In this document: positions 25,245-35,847 of the stretch, in pieces
How the letters are laid out: every line of letters starts with the position of its first letter
How positions within the stretch are numbered: the stretch's first letter is position 1
Assembly: GCF_019049245.1 (NCBI RefSeq)
Contig: NZ_JAGMUK010000016.1
Span: 95,012 to 159,011, forward strand
Length of the DNA stretch: 64,000 nt
Origin: Streptomyces sp. AC555_RSS877
Lineage (GTDB): Bacteria; Actinomycetota; Actinomycetes; Streptomycetales; Streptomycetaceae
Direction of reading: 5' to 3'
The notes under the pieces: generated by a model
What the model was told of the DNA's origin: nothing
Database searches by the model: none
What the model saw: only the letters and a program-made list of their open reading frames with translations
Translations under genes and position numbers: made by a program

Positions 25245-25694
25245 GTGGTGGAGGCTTTGAGTGTGCTGGTGCTGACGGGCACCGGCCTGGTGGCGGGGGT
25301 GCTCTTCGCGGTCGCGGTGAGCGTGATGCCCGCGCTGATCGCGATGACGCCGGAACGGTACGTGACCACGCACATCCTGCTCGGCAGGCGCTACGACCGG
25401 ATCATGCCGTTCATCGTCACCGGCTCCACGGCTGTCGACGTGGGGCTCGCGGTCCAGGCCTCGGGCGGTCCCCGGGTGCTGTTCGCGGCCGCCGCCGTCT
25501 GCATGGCGGGGGTGGCTGTGGTCTCGCAGACCAGGAACGTGCCGATCAACCGGACGGTCAAGCGGACCCGGCCCGAGGACCTGGGCCCCGGCTGGCGGGA
25601 TCCCCGTCCGGCCTGGCGCGGCTGGCATCTGGTGCGCACCTGCTTCGCGATCGCGGGCTGTGCGCTGACGGCCGCCGGGGTGGTGCTGTCATGA
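25245..25694 (+). CDS. DUF1772 membrane protein, anthrone-oxygenase-like
   Basis: This 149-residue protein has an N-terminal hydrophobic helix (VLVLTGTGLVAGVLFAVAVS), a short conserved R-Y-D-R-I-M stretch (residues about 47-52), two further helices and a conserved NVPINRTVK (about residues 96-104). The N-x-P-x-N motif is typical of the DUF1772/anthrone oxygenase family. Members oxidise anthrones to anthraquinones without cofactors in fungal and some bacterial polyketide routes. Start is GTG 25245, nine bases after GGAGG. Its stop overlaps the next ATG (25691), so it is coupled to the deazaflavin-dependent reductase gene. Confidence 0.65.
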   Translation: MVEALSVLVLTGTGLVAGVLFAVAVSVMPALIAMTPERYVTTHILLGRRYDRIMPFIVTGSTAVDVGLAVQASGGPRVLFAAAAVCMAGVAVVSQTRNVPINRTVKRTRPEDLGPGWRDPRPAWRGWHLVRTCFAIAGCALTAAGVVLS

Positions 25695-26290
25695 GCCCTC
25701 AGGTCGTACGCGATCTGCCGGAGGGGGAGGACCGCGCGGCGGCCGACGCCCGGATGCGGGAGCTGCTGGCCCGCCCGGAGCCCGGCCCGGTGGCCGAGCG
25801 GCTCGCGCTGCTGCACTTCACGGGGCGGCGCAGCGGACGGCCGTACACCGTGCCCGCCGGGGTGCACACCCTCGGCGACGCGCTGGTGGTCGCGACCGGC
25901 AGCGGCTGGCGGCACAACTTCGCGGGCGGCACGGAGGGCGGACTGACCTGGCGCGGGCAGCGGCGGCCGGTGCGGTTCGCCCTGGTCGACGACGCGGAGC
26001 GCACAGCGCGCGGCTATCTGGAGCTCTACCGCAGGTACGGGGAGGCGGCCCCGCGCCGGCTGGGCATCGCGGTGCGCGGCGAAGGGCCGCCGGGACTCGG
26101 CGAGTTCCGGGAGGCCGTCGCCCGCCACGGGCTCTGTCTGGTGGAGGTCGTCCACCTGCAGGAAGCGGACGGCGCCCGCACATCGGCCCCGGCCACATCG
26201 GCCCCGGCCACATCGGCCCCGGCCACATCGGCCCCGGCCACATCGGACGCAGTCACATCAGACACAGCCAACGAGAGGACACCACGATGA
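25691..26290 (+). CDS. Deazaflavin (F420)-dependent nitroreductase-family oxidoreductase
   Basis: This 199-residue protein is of the Ddn/DUF385 split-barrel type. The signature LLHFTGRRSGRPYTVP (about residues 40-55) is followed by ALVVATGSGWRHNFAGGTEGG, typical of F420H2-dependent reductases. It may reduce a quinone or enone of the polyketide. The last 35 residues are a low-complexity TSAPA repeat encoded by 15-bp tandem repeats, absent from the usual family length of about 140-160 residues. It is coupled at both ends (ATG overlaps the upstream stop; its stop 26288-26290 overlaps the next ATG at 26287). Confidence 0.75.
   Translation: MSPQVVRDLPEGEDRAAADARMRELLARPEPGPVAERLALLHFTGRRSGRPYTVPAGVHTLGDALVVATGSGWRHNFAGGTEGGLTWRGQRRPVRFALVDDAERTARGYLELYRRYGEAAPRRLGIAVRGEGPPGLGEFREAVARHGLCLVEVVHLQEADGARTSAPATSAPATSAPATSAPATSDAVTSDTANERTPR
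26179..26268. repeat. 15-bp coding tandem repeat
   Basis: The unit CACATCGGCCCCGGC is repeated four times exactly (26179-26238), followed by two decayed copies up to 26268. It encodes the TSAPA tail of the deazaflavin-dependent protein. The unit is a multiple of three, so copy-number changes keep the frame. Confidence 0.9.
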
Positions 26291-28158
26291 GCGGAATCGC
26301 CGGCTGGGTGGACTTCGAGCGGGATCTGACGCCCGAGGCCCCCACCGTACGGGCGATGGCGGCGGCACTGGCGCACCGCGGCCCCGACGGTTCGGGCGAG
26401 TGGATCGAGGGGCATGCGGCGCTGGCCCACCGGCGGCTCGCGCTGCTCGACCCGGAGCACGGCGCGCAGCCGGCCCTCGTGGAGTCCGAGTCCGGGTCGC
26501 CGGTGGCCGTGCTGACCCTGGACGGGGCCGTCACCAACCACCGGGAGCTGCGCCGTGAACTGGCTGCCAAGGGGCACCGGTTCACCGGACACGGCGACGC
26601 GGAGGTGGCGCTGCACGCCTATCTGGAGTGGGGCGGCGCGTTCCCGGAGCGGCTGGAGGGCCTGTTCGCCCTGGCCGTGTGGGACGTACGGCGGCAGGAA
26701 CTGCTGCTGGTCCGCGACCGGTTGGGGGTGAAGCCGCTGTGCTACTTCCTGACCCCGTCCGGGGTCGTCTTCGGCTCCGAGCCCAAGGCGCTGCTGGCCC
26801 ATCCGGCGGTGGCGCCGGTGGTCGACGCCGACGGGCTGCGGGAGCTGTTCGCGCACAGCCGCAAGCCGGGGACCGCGGTGTTCCGCGGGACGCGCGAGGT
26901 GTTGCCGGGCCACACGATGACCGTGCGGGCGCCGGGCACCGGGCACCGCCGGTACTGGTCGCTGCCCGCCCGGCCGCACACCGACAGCCTGGAGACCACC
27001 GTCGCCACCGTGCGCGGGCTGCTGTCCGAGGCGGTGGCCTCGCATCTGCGCGCGGACGTTCCGGTCGGCGCGATGCTCTCCGGGGGGATCGACTCCAGCG
27101 CGCTGACCGCGCTCGCGGCCGGCGAGGCACGGGCGGCGGGCGGCAGGCTGCGGTCGTTCTCGGTGAACTTCTCCGGATACGCGGAGAACTTCGAGCCGCA
27201 CCCGACCATGCGCGCCACCCCCGACGCCCCCTACGCGGCCCTCGCGGCCGAGCACATCGGCACCGAGCACACCGAGATCCTGCTGGACACGGCGGCGCTC
27301 GCCGACCCGCGGACCCACGCCGCCGCGCTGCGCAGCCAGGACGCGCCCTCCCCGCTCGGCGACATGGACACCTCGCTGCTGCTGTTCTTCGAGGCCCTGC
27401 GCGGCGCCGGCATCACGGCCGTGCTCTCCGGAGAGACCGCCGACGAGGTGTTCAACGGCTACTTCTGGGCGTACGACGCGGGCCACAGCAACTCCACGAC
27501 GTTCCCGTGGGTCTCCTTCGAGCGCGGGCACGACGCCGCCGCGGGCGGTCTCGGCTGCTCGCTGGTGGACCGTACCCTCCGCAAGGAGCTGGACTTCATG
27601 GAGTACGCCGACCAGCACTACCGCGACGCCCTCACCGAGGTACCGCACCTGGCGGGGGAGGGGGCCGCCGAGCGCAGGGCGCGCGAGGTCACCTATCTGG
27701 CGCTGACCCGCTGGGCACCGACGCACCTGGACCGGGCCGACCGGATGAGCATGGCGCACGGGGTGCAGCTGCGGCCGCCGTTCTGCGACCGGGCGCTGGT
27801 GGAGTACGTGTACAACGTGCCGGCCGAGCTGAAGCGGGTGAACGGCCAGGAGAAGAGCCTGCTGCGGGCCGCCGTCGCCGATCTGCTGCCGGAGCGGGTG
27901 CTCAACCGGCCCAAGAGCGCCTACCCGACCGTGCAGGAGGCCGCCTACGGGGAGTTCGTGCGGTACCGCTTCGGGGACGTGGCCGAGGACCGGACGGCTC
28001 CGGTCGCGCCGCTGCTGGACGCCGAGGCGACCCGGGCGGCGCTGGGCGCGGCGGCGGCTCCCAGGGGCGCCTTCGCCTGGGTGGAGCGGGCGAGCATGGA
28101 GATGGTGCTCCAGCTGAACACCTGGCTGGCGGACTACCGGGTCGAGCTGCGGCTGTAG
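26287..28158 (+). CDS. Asparagine-synthetase-like amide-forming enzyme with Ser replacing the glutaminase Cys
   Basis: This 623-residue protein has the two-domain layout of class B asparagine synthetases. The N-terminal glutaminase-like domain (1-about 210) starts MSGIAGW instead of MCGIAGW, so the nucleophilic Cys2 that releases ammonia from glutamine is Ser (codon AGC at 26290-26292). The C-terminal synthetase domain keeps the ATP loop SGGIDSS (about 265-271), so acyl-adenylate formation looks intact. Homologues act in xantholipin, fredericamycin and pradimicin pathways to make amides on polyketide carboxyls. With Ser2 the nitrogen source may be free ammonia or an amino acid. It is coupled to the upstream reductase gene. 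Confidence 0.9.
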   Translation: MSGIAGWVDFERDLTPEAPTVRAMAAALAHRGPDGSGEWIEGHAALAHRRLALLDPEHGAQPALVESESGSPVAVLTLDGAVTNHRELRRELAAKGHRFTGHGDAEVALHAYLEWGGAFPERLEGLFALAVWDVRRQELLLVRDRLGVKPLCYFLTPSGVVFGSEPKALLAHPAVAPVVDADGLRELFAHSRKPGTAVFRGTREVLPGHTMTVRAPGTGHRRYWSLPARPHTDSLETTVATVRGLLSEAVASHLRADVPVGAMLSGGIDSSALTALAAGEARAAGGRLRSFSVNFSGYAENFEPHPTMRATPDAPYAALAAEHIGTEHTEILLDTAALADPRTHAAALRSQDAPSPLGDMDTSLLLFFEALRGAGITAVLSGETADEVFNGYFWAYDAGHSNSTTFPWVSFERGHDAAAGGLGCSLVDRTLRKELDFMEYADQHYRDALTEVPHLAGEGAAERRAREVTYLALTRWAPTHLDRADRMSMAHGVQLRPPFCDRALVEYVYNVPAELKRVNGQEKSLLRAAVADLLPERVLNRPKSAYPTVQEAAYGEFVRYRFGDVAEDRTAPVAPLLDAEATRAALGAAAAPRGAFAWVERASMEMVLQLNTWLADYRVELRL

Positions 28159-28197
28159 GAAGTAGCGCATGCCACAGCCCGGCGAGAAATGTGCATC

Positions 28198-28227
28198 TTG
28201 TCATCCATGTGCGTGAAGAAATATGAT
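28198..28227 (+). promoter_or_regulatory. Promoter of the SARP gene
   Basis: TTGTCA (28198-28203) and TATGAT (28222-28227), 18 bp apart, are close to the sigma-70 consensus. They lie 40 bases after the asparagine-synthetase-like gene. The predicted leader before the GTG at 28497 is about 260 bases, long and AT-rich. Confidence 0.6.
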
Positions 28228-28315
28228 GCGCCAGGGCGGGCCATGTAAATGCGATATTCGGTGCGGAGTCCTCTCTCCTGCCCCGGATGTGCGCAGGGTT
28301 TTGTTGAATTCCGCT

Positions 28316-28398
28316 CTTTTTTCGGCGAAACCGTTTTCCCAGGTAAAGGGAGGGCAATTTTTCCCGGCCGACCGCTCGAGGGATGTTTCGCCAAAAAG
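28316..28398 (+). promoter_or_regulatory. Structured AT-rich leader of the SARP gene
   Basis: CTTTTTT(C)GGCGAAA at 28316-28330 can pair with TTTCGCCAAAAAG at 28386-28398, leaving a two-base bulge and enclosing about 55 bases with further short stems. The leader is strikingly AT-rich for this genome. It resembles no riboswitch I know and may control translation or bind a regulator. Confidence 0.4.
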
Positions 28399-28496
28399 CG
28401 AGTGACGCAGGAAGGTGAATACCGACAGGCTTGTTGAATACCAGGCCCATCGATGGCCGCCACCCCACAATGGGCGGCGCACTCAGGGGGAATGCA

Positions 28497-30443
28497 GTGA
28501 TAGAGATCGGTCTGCTGGGCTCCATGCGAGTACGCAGGAACGGGGAGGACGTCACGCCGTCCGCACCCAAACTGCGTCAGGTGCTTGCACTGCTGGTGCT
28601 CAATGCCAACTCACTGGTCAGCGTGGACCAGCTGTGCGAGGAGCTGTGGGAGGACCGCCTTCCGCTCAGCGCGCTGACCACCTTGCAAACCTACATTTAT
28701 CAACTGCGCCGCAGGCTTCTGCTGGCCACCGGACTGCAAGGCGCGCCTTTTGGGTCCCGTCCGCCGCGCGGCTGCCCCGCACTCCTGACCAGGGTGGGTG
28801 GGTACGAACTGCGCCTGGACGACAAGCAGGCGGTGGATGCCTACAGGTTCGAGCAGCTCACCGAGCAGGGAATGGCACAGCACCGCGCCGGAGCCGGCGA
28901 GGAAGCCGCCCGCACGCTGAAGGAAGCCCTTTCCCTGTGGCACGGCGGAGCCCTGGTCGACGTCATCACCGGACGACGGCTGTCGGCCTGGTCGACACAG
29001 CTCGAGGAGCGCCGCAAGAGCGTTCAGGAGCAACGTTTCTCCTTGGAGCTCGAACTCGGCCGTCACCACGCCGTGCTGGACGAGCTGGCGGAGGCCTTCC
29101 GCGCCCATCCCACCCACGAGGCGTTCGCCGGACAGCTCATGCGGGCCCTGCAGCGCTGTGGCCGCCGCCCGGACGCCCTCAACACCTTCCGCACCCTGCG
29201 CAGCCATCTCGTCGAGGAACTCGGCCTGGAACCCTCGGCCCAGCTCCAGCGCGTCCACCAGGAGGTGCTCGCGGACCGCGGCCATCTCAGGGGAGTGGCC
29301 ACGGCCAAGGCCGAGACCGCGCCCACCGGACGCCGGTCCGTGCCCGGACCGGCCCAACTTCCCGCCGACACAGGTGACTTCATCGGACGGGACCGGGAAC
29401 TGGACCAGCTCGAGACCTTTCTCGGCTCGGAACGGTCCAGCACCGGCATGCGGGTGGTGGAGGTGCACGGCCCGCCCGGCGTCGGCAAGAGCGCCTTCGC
29501 CGTGCGCGCCGCGCACCGGCTGCGCCCGCGCTTCCCCGACGGACAGCTCTTCATCGACCTGTCCGCCGTGGGCGAAGGCTCCCAGCAGCTCGCCGAGGTA
29601 CTGTCGGCCTGCCTCGGAGCCTGCGGCATCCAGCGTGAGAAACAGCCCACCGGGCTCGACGAGCTCAGCCGGCTCTTCCGCACCTGGACCGCCGACCGCA
29701 AGGTGCTGGTCGTGGTCGACGACGTGCTCACCGCCTCCCAGATCCGCGCCGTCCTGCCGGGCGGCTCCGGCTGCGCGGTGATCACCACCAACCGCTACCG
29801 GGCGCACAGCCTCTCCACCGGGCGCAAGATCGTGCTGCCCGCCCTGTCGGCCCAGGAGTCGCTCCAGCTGTACGACCGGGTCGCCGGCGAGCGGTCCCGG
29901 CAGGAGGACCCCGCCGCCGTGCACGAGCTGATGGGCCTGTGCGAGGGGCTGCCCCTGGCGGTCAGGGCGGTGGCCGGCCGGCTCGCCGCCCGGCCCGGCT
30001 GGTCGGCGGCCCGGCTGGCGGTGCGGCTGCGCGGCAACCACCGGATGCTGCTCGAACTCCCCGCCGGGACACAGTCGTTGATGACCACGGTGGCCGCAAG
30101 TCAGCGGCACCTTCCCGCCCCCTCCCAGGAGCTGCTGCGCCTGCTGCTGCAGCGCGAACGCCCCCGCTGGAGCCTCGACGAGGTGATCACACGGCTGCCC
30201 CCGGGCACCGGCGACGCCGAGACGCTCCTGGAGTACCTCGTCGACGTCCATCTCGTACGGGAACACCTGGCACCCGGCGCCGAGCCCCTGTACTCCGTGC
30301 CCCGGCTCACCCGCCAGGCCCTGATCCTCCTGCTGCGCGGCACGTCCCTGGGCGACGTACCGAACGGCCGGACGGCCAAGGCCGGCGTCGTCGGCCGCGC
30401 CGGTTCCCGCATCACCCTGATGAAGGCAGGGACCCACCGGTAG
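28497..30443 (+). CDS. SARP-family pathway activator with NB-ARC ATPase domain
   Basis: This 648-residue Streptomyces antibiotic regulatory protein has an OmpR-like winged helix (residues about 1-95, MIEIGLLGSMRVRRNG). A bacterial transcriptional activation domain (about 105-255) and an NB-ARC ATPase with Walker A GPPGVGKSAFA (about 325) follow. No TPR domain follows, so it is a medium-length SARP like the short end of the AfsR group. It is the likely activator of the polyketide genes. The GTG at 28497 is preferred over upstream in-frame starts because AGGGGGA precedes it and the protein then begins at the DNA-binding fold. A strong hairpin ends the transcript. Confidence 0.92.
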   Translation: MIEIGLLGSMRVRRNGEDVTPSAPKLRQVLALLVLNANSLVSVDQLCEELWEDRLPLSALTTLQTYIYQLRRRLLLATGLQGAPFGSRPPRGCPALLTRVGGYELRLDDKQAVDAYRFEQLTEQGMAQHRAGAGEEAARTLKEALSLWHGGALVDVITGRRLSAWSTQLEERRKSVQEQRFSLELELGRHHAVLDELAEAFRAHPTHEAFAGQLMRALQRCGRRPDALNTFRTLRSHLVEELGLEPSAQLQRVHQEVLADRGHLRGVATAKAETAPTGRRSVPGPAQLPADTGDFIGRDRELDQLETFLGSERSSTGMRVVEVHGPPGVGKSAFAVRAAHRLRPRFPDGQLFIDLSAVGEGSQQLAEVLSACLGACGIQREKQPTGLDELSRLFRTWTADRKVLVVVDDVLTASQIRAVLPGGSGCAVITTNRYRAHSLSTGRKIVLPALSAQESLQLYDRVAGERSRQEDPAAVHELMGLCEGLPLAVRAVAGRLAARPGWSAARLAVRLRGNHRMLLELPAGTQSLMTTVAASQRHLPAPSQELLRLLLQRERPRWSLDEVITRLPPGTGDAETLLEYLVDVHLVREHLAPGAEPLYSVPRLTRQALILLLRGTSLGDVPNGRTAKAGVVGRAGSRITLMKAGTHR

Positions 30444-30453
30444 AAGTCCCTTT

Positions 30454-30491
30454 CGACGGCCCGTCGCACCCACTGGTGCGGCGGGCCGTCG
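30454..30491 (+). terminator. Terminator after the SARP gene
   Basis: A 17-bp stem with one G-U pair (30454-30470 with 30475-30491) and a four-base loop begins 10 bases after the SARP stop. It separates the regulator from the polyketide synthase operon. Confidence 0.8.
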
Positions 30492-30682
30492 TGCTGTGCC
30501 CGTCCGCCGCGACGGACGGCTGGATCCGAGCCGGGTGGCGCTCTCCCGCTGTGTCCGCACCTGTGTCCGCGCCTGTGTGCGGGCGGGCGATGCGCCGGGG
30601 GACGGGACGCCCCCTCTCACACGCCCGGGCCGTCGGCCGGAGGACCGCCGCACCGGGGCCGTCAGCGGATTTCCAGGAGCCT

Positions 30683-30700
30683 TCGAGAGCGCCTCGACCC
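30683..30700 (+). promoter_or_regulatory. Candidate SARP-binding heptamer repeat before the PKS operon
   Basis: TCGAGAG (30683-30689) and TCGACCC (30694-30700) have starts exactly 11 bp apart, the one-turn spacing used by SARP activators. A weaker CCGACCA follows at 30704. The site lies about 45 bases before the GTG of the first PKS operon gene. I see no convincing -10 box. Confidence 0.4.
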
Positions 30701-30745
30701 CCGCCGACCAGGGTGAACACACGACCGACAAGCCGGGAGGACATC

Positions 30746-31117
30746 GTGCACCGAACGCTGATCGTGGCGAGGATGGACCTCGCCGACGCCGAGGGCGTCG
30801 CGCAGGTCTTCGCCGATTCGGACAGCACCGAGCTGCCACACCTGGTGGGTGTGTCGAGGCGGACGCTGTTCGCGTTCCACAACCTGTACTTCCACCTGGT
30901 GGAGGCCGACCAGGACATCGCGCCCAACCTGTACAAGGCGCGCAGTCACCCGCTCTACGAAGAGATCAACACCCGGCTGGGCCGGTTCATCTCGCCCTTC
31001 GACCCCGACTGGCGCGAGCCCAAGGACGCGATGGCCGTCCCGTTCTACTCCTGGACGCCTCAGCAGGGCCCCCAGGTCAGCACCCCGCGGTCCGCGAACC
31101 TCGGCGGTGCCCGATGA
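30746..31117 (+). CDS. TcmI-type aromatic polyketide cyclase
   Basis: This 123-residue protein matches the TcmI family fold (ferredoxin-like dimeric cyclase). It starts [11 protein letters not shown] and has the family patterns [18 protein letters not shown] and FISPFDPDW. TcmI-type enzymes close the last ring of tetra- and pentacyclic aromatic polyketides, and this one likely acts on late rings. The GTG start lies after GGGAGG. It is the first gene of the PKS operon, preceded by a possible SARP site. Its stop overlaps the next ATG (31114), so the operon is translationally coupled from the first gene onward. Confidence 0.9.
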   Translation: MHRTLIVARMDLADAEGVAQVFADSDSTELPHLVGVSRRTLFAFHNLYFHLVEADQDIAPNLYKARSHPLYEEINTRLGRFISPFDPDWREPKDAMAVPFYSWTPQQGPQVSTPRSANLGGAR

Positions 31118-31545
31118 GCGCCCCCGCCACCACCAGGGTCTCCGCGGCCGAGGTCGCCGCCAACACCAAGCGCGGCGGCGACATCCGCGTCACCCTCAGC
31201 CCCAAGACCGTGGGCTGCACCTCGGGCTTCGGCGGGGTGCTGCGACTGGCCCCCGGCCACCACGTCACCGAGCACCTCCACCCGTACTCCGAGGAGTTCC
31301 TGCACGTCGTCCAGGGGCGGCTGGAGATGACGCTGGACGGCGGCGCCCCGGTCGAACTGGGCCCCGGCGACTCGCTGCTGGTGCCCATCGGGGTACGCCA
31401 CCGCCTCGTCAACACCGGGTCCGTGCCGGCCGAGGCGGTCTTCCACCTCTCCCCGCTCGCCCCGCGCCCCGAGCTGGGCCACGTCGACACCGAGCAGCCG
31501 CTCGACGAGAGCGCGGGCAACCCCGACGTCGGAGCGGCCCGATGA
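31114..31545 (+). CDS. Cupin-family polyketide cyclase (TcmJ-like)
   Basis: This 143-residue protein has a single cupin barrel. Motif 1 is [20 protein letters not shown], which supplies three His and one Glu as metal ligands. Motif 2 is [17 protein letters not shown]. Cupin proteins of this type (TcmJ, RemF class) help fold and cyclise the poly-beta-ketone in pentangular and tetracenomycin-type pathways. Start ATG 31114 and stop 31543-31545 both overlap neighbours, between the TcmI-type cyclase and KS-alpha. Confidence 0.9.
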   Translation: MSAPATTRVSAAEVAANTKRGGDIRVTLSPKTVGCTSGFGGVLRLAPGHHVTEHLHPYSEEFLHVVQGRLEMTLDGGAPVELGPGDSLLVPIGVRHRLVNTGSVPAEAVFHLSPLAPRPELGHVDTEQPLDESAGNPDVGAAR

Positions 31546-32852
31546 CACCACCCGACCGGCGCGCGGTGATCACCGGAGTGGGCGCCGTCGCTCCCGGCGG
31601 GCCAGGGCGGGACGCCTACTGGGACCTGCTCACCGCCGGCCGCACCGCCACCCGCCGCATCAGCCTGTTCGACCCGGCCGGGTTCCGCTCCCAGGTCGCC
31701 GCCGAGTGCGACTTCGACCCGCTCGCCGCCGGCCTCACCCCGCAGGAGGCCCGCCGTATGGACCGGGCCGGCCAGTTCGCGGTCGTCGCCGCCCGCGAGG
31801 CCATCGCCGACAGCGGCATCGAACTGCCCGGCGCCGACCCGGAGCGGCTCGCCGTCAGCATCGGCAGCGCCGTCGGCTGCACCACGGGTCTGGAGGAGGA
31901 GTACGCGGTCCTCTCCGACGGCGGCCGGAACTGGCTGGTCGACCACAGCTACGGCGTCCCCCACCTCTACGGCTACATGGTGCCCAGCACCCTCGCCGTC
32001 GAGGTGGCCCGGCAGGCCGGAGCCGAGGGGCCGGTGGCGCTGATCTCCACCGGCTGCACCTCGGGCCTGGACGCCATCGGACACGGCGTCCAGCTCATCG
32101 AGGAGGGCACCGCCGACATCGTGCTCGCCGGCGCGACCGACGCCCCGCTGTCACCGATCACCTCGGCCTGCTTCGACGCCATCAAGGCCACCACCGCCAA
32201 CAACGACGACCCCGAACACGCCTCCCGGCCCTTCGACGGACGGCGTGACGGCTTCGTCCTGGGCGAGGGCTCCGCCGTCATGGTGATCGAGGAGCTGGAG
32301 TCCGCCAGGCGCCGCGGCGCCACCGTGTACGCCGAGATCCTCGGCTTCGCCGGCCGCAGCAACGCCTTCCACATGACCGGACTCAAGCCGGACGGCCGGG
32401 AGATGGCCGAGGCCATCAGGGTCGCCATGGACCGGGCCCGGCTCGACCCCGGCGACATCGACTACATCAACGCGCACGGCTCGGGCACCAAGCAGAACGA
32501 CCGGCACGAGACCGCCGCGTTCAAGCGCAGCCTCGGCCGGCGGGCCCACGAGGTGCCCGTCAGCTCCATCAAGTCGATGATCGGGCACTCGCTCGGCGCC
32601 ATCGGCTCCCTGGAGATCGCCGCCTGCGCCCTCGCCCTGCGCCACCAGGTCGTCCCGCCGACCGCCAACCTGTCCACCCCGGACCCCGAGTGCGATCTCG
32701 ACTACGTACCGGTGACGGCCCGCGAGCACCGGATGGACCGGGTGCTCAGCGTGGGCAGCGGCTTCGGCGGCTTCCAGACGGCGATGGTGCTGGGCCGGCC
32801 CACGGCCGCGCACGGCACCCGGACTCCGGCGCGGCGAGGGGAGGCGGCATGA
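31542..32852 (+). CDS. Ketosynthase alpha subunit (KS-alpha) of type II PKS
   Basis: This 436-residue protein is the catalytic half of the minimal PKS, condensing malonyl-ACP units. The active-site Cys172 lies in [10 protein letters not shown]. The two catalytic His occur as [11 protein letters not shown] (His near residue 310) and [12 protein letters not shown] (near 348). A fusion of alpha and beta function is excluded because KS-beta follows as a separate gene. Start ATG 31542 overlaps the cupin stop. The sequence resembles WhiE/pentangular-type KS-alpha proteins, but the class cannot be fixed by eye. Confidence 0.97.
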   Translation: MTPPDRRAVITGVGAVAPGGPGRDAYWDLLTAGRTATRRISLFDPAGFRSQVAAECDFDPLAAGLTPQEARRMDRAGQFAVVAAREAIADSGIELPGADPERLAVSIGSAVGCTTGLEEEYAVLSDGGRNWLVDHSYGVPHLYGYMVPSTLAVEVARQAGAEGPVALISTGCTSGLDAIGHGVQLIEEGTADIVLAGATDAPLSPITSACFDAIKATTANNDDPEHASRPFDGRRDGFVLGEGSAVMVIEELESARRRGATVYAEILGFAGRSNAFHMTGLKPDGREMAEAIRVAMDRARLDPGDIDYINAHGSGTKQNDRHETAAFKRSLGRRAHEVPVSSIKSMIGHSLGAIGSLEIAACALALRHQVVPPTANLSTPDPECDLDYVPVTAREHRMDRVLSVGSGFGGFQTAMVLGRPTAAHGTRTPARRGEAA

Positions 32853-34117
32853 GCGCCTCCGGCATACGTCCCGGCCGCCGCGGCCGGTCCGTGGTCACCG
32901 GCCTCGGCGTGGTCGCGCCGACCGGGCTCGGCGCCGCCCGGCACTGGGAGTCGGTGCTCGCGGGCAAGAGCGGCCTCGGCCGGATCACCCGGTTCGACCC
33001 GACCGGCTACCCCGTCCGGGTCGCCGGAGAGGTCCCCGGCTTCCAGGCCGGCGAACAGGTACCGGGACGGCTCGTCCCGCAGACCGACCGCTTCACGCAC
33101 TTCGCCCTGGCCGCCGCCGAGGACGCCCTCGCGGACGCGGCCGCCGATCCGGCGACCCTGCCGGAGTACGAGATGGCGGTGGTCACGGCCGCCTCCTCGG
33201 GCGGCACCGAGTTCGGCCAGCACGAGATGGAGAACCTCTACCAGAAGGGCTCCTCCTGGGTCGGCGCCTACCAGTCGATCGCCTGGTTCTACGCGGCCAC
33301 CACCGGCCAGGTCTCCATCCGGCACGGCATGCGCGGCCCCTGCGGGGTCATCTGCGGCGAGCAGGCCGGCGGCCTGGACGCCCTCGGCCAGTCCCGCCGG
33401 CTGCTGGACACCGGCTCCCGGCTCGTCCTCAGCGGCGGCACCGACGCCTCCCTGTGCCCGTACGGGCTGGTGGCCCAGCTGTCCACCGGCGGGCTGTCCA
33501 CCGAGGACGACCCCGCCCGCGCCTACCTGCCCTTCGACGCGGCCGCCTCCGGCTTCGTCCCGGGCGAGGGCGGTGCCATCCTCGTCGTCGAGAACGCCGA
33601 AGCGGCCCAGGCCCGCGACGTCCCGTCGTACGGCGAACTCCTCGGCTACGCGGCCGGGTTCGACCCCACCGCGGACCGCGTCGCCGGACGGCACTCCGTG
33701 CTGGTGTCCGTCGTGCGGCGCGCGCTCACCGACGCCGGGCTCACCCCGCAGGACATCGGCATGGTCTTCGCCGACGCCTCCGGCATCCCCGCCGAGGACC
33801 TGGCCGAGGCCCGTGCGATCACCGAGGTCTTCGGGCCCGGCGGGGTGCCGGTGACCGCGCCCAAGACGCTCACCGGGCGCCTGTACGCGGGCGGTGCCGC
33901 GCTGGACGTGGCGACCGCGCTGCTCGCCCTGAACGCCGGTGTCGTCCCGCACACCGCGGGGCTCGGCCGGCCCGCCCCCGGCTGCGAGATCGACCTCGTC
34001 CTCGACCGCCCGCGGCAGACCGACCCGCGCACGGCCCTGGTGCTGGCCCGCGGGCACGGCGGGTTCACCTCCGCGCTGGTGGTCGGCGCGGGCGACCGAG
34101 ACACCCCCAAGAGGTGA
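32849..34117 (+). CDS. Ketosynthase beta subunit / chain length factor (KS-beta)
   Basis: This 422-residue KS homologue has Gln172 in place of the catalytic Cys ([11 protein letters not shown]), the mark of chain-length factors. It pairs with KS-alpha to set the number of condensations and to start chains by decarboxylating malonyl-ACP. Chain length cannot be read off by eye; the surrounding genes suggest a long C24-C26-type chain. The ATG overlaps the KS-alpha stop. Unusually for a type II operon, about 240 bases with repeats follow before the ACP gene. Confidence 0.97.
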   Translation: MSASGIRPGRRGRSVVTGLGVVAPTGLGAARHWESVLAGKSGLGRITRFDPTGYPVRVAGEVPGFQAGEQVPGRLVPQTDRFTHFALAAAEDALADAAADPATLPEYEMAVVTAASSGGTEFGQHEMENLYQKGSSWVGAYQSIAWFYAATTGQVSIRHGMRGPCGVICGEQAGGLDALGQSRRLLDTGSRLVLSGGTDASLCPYGLVAQLSTGGLSTEDDPARAYLPFDAAASGFVPGEGGAILVVENAEAAQARDVPSYGELLGYAAGFDPTADRVAGRHSVLVSVVRRALTDAGLTPQDIGMVFADASGIPAEDLAEARAITEVFGPGGVPVTAPKTLTGRLYAGGAALDVATALLALNAGVVPHTAGLGRPAPGCEIDLVLDRPRQTDPRTALVLARGHGGFTSALVVGAGDRDTPKR

Positions 34118-35818
<1,701 letters not shown>

Positions 35819-35847
35819 GCCGCCGCCCAGCCATGGAGGGAATCCCA

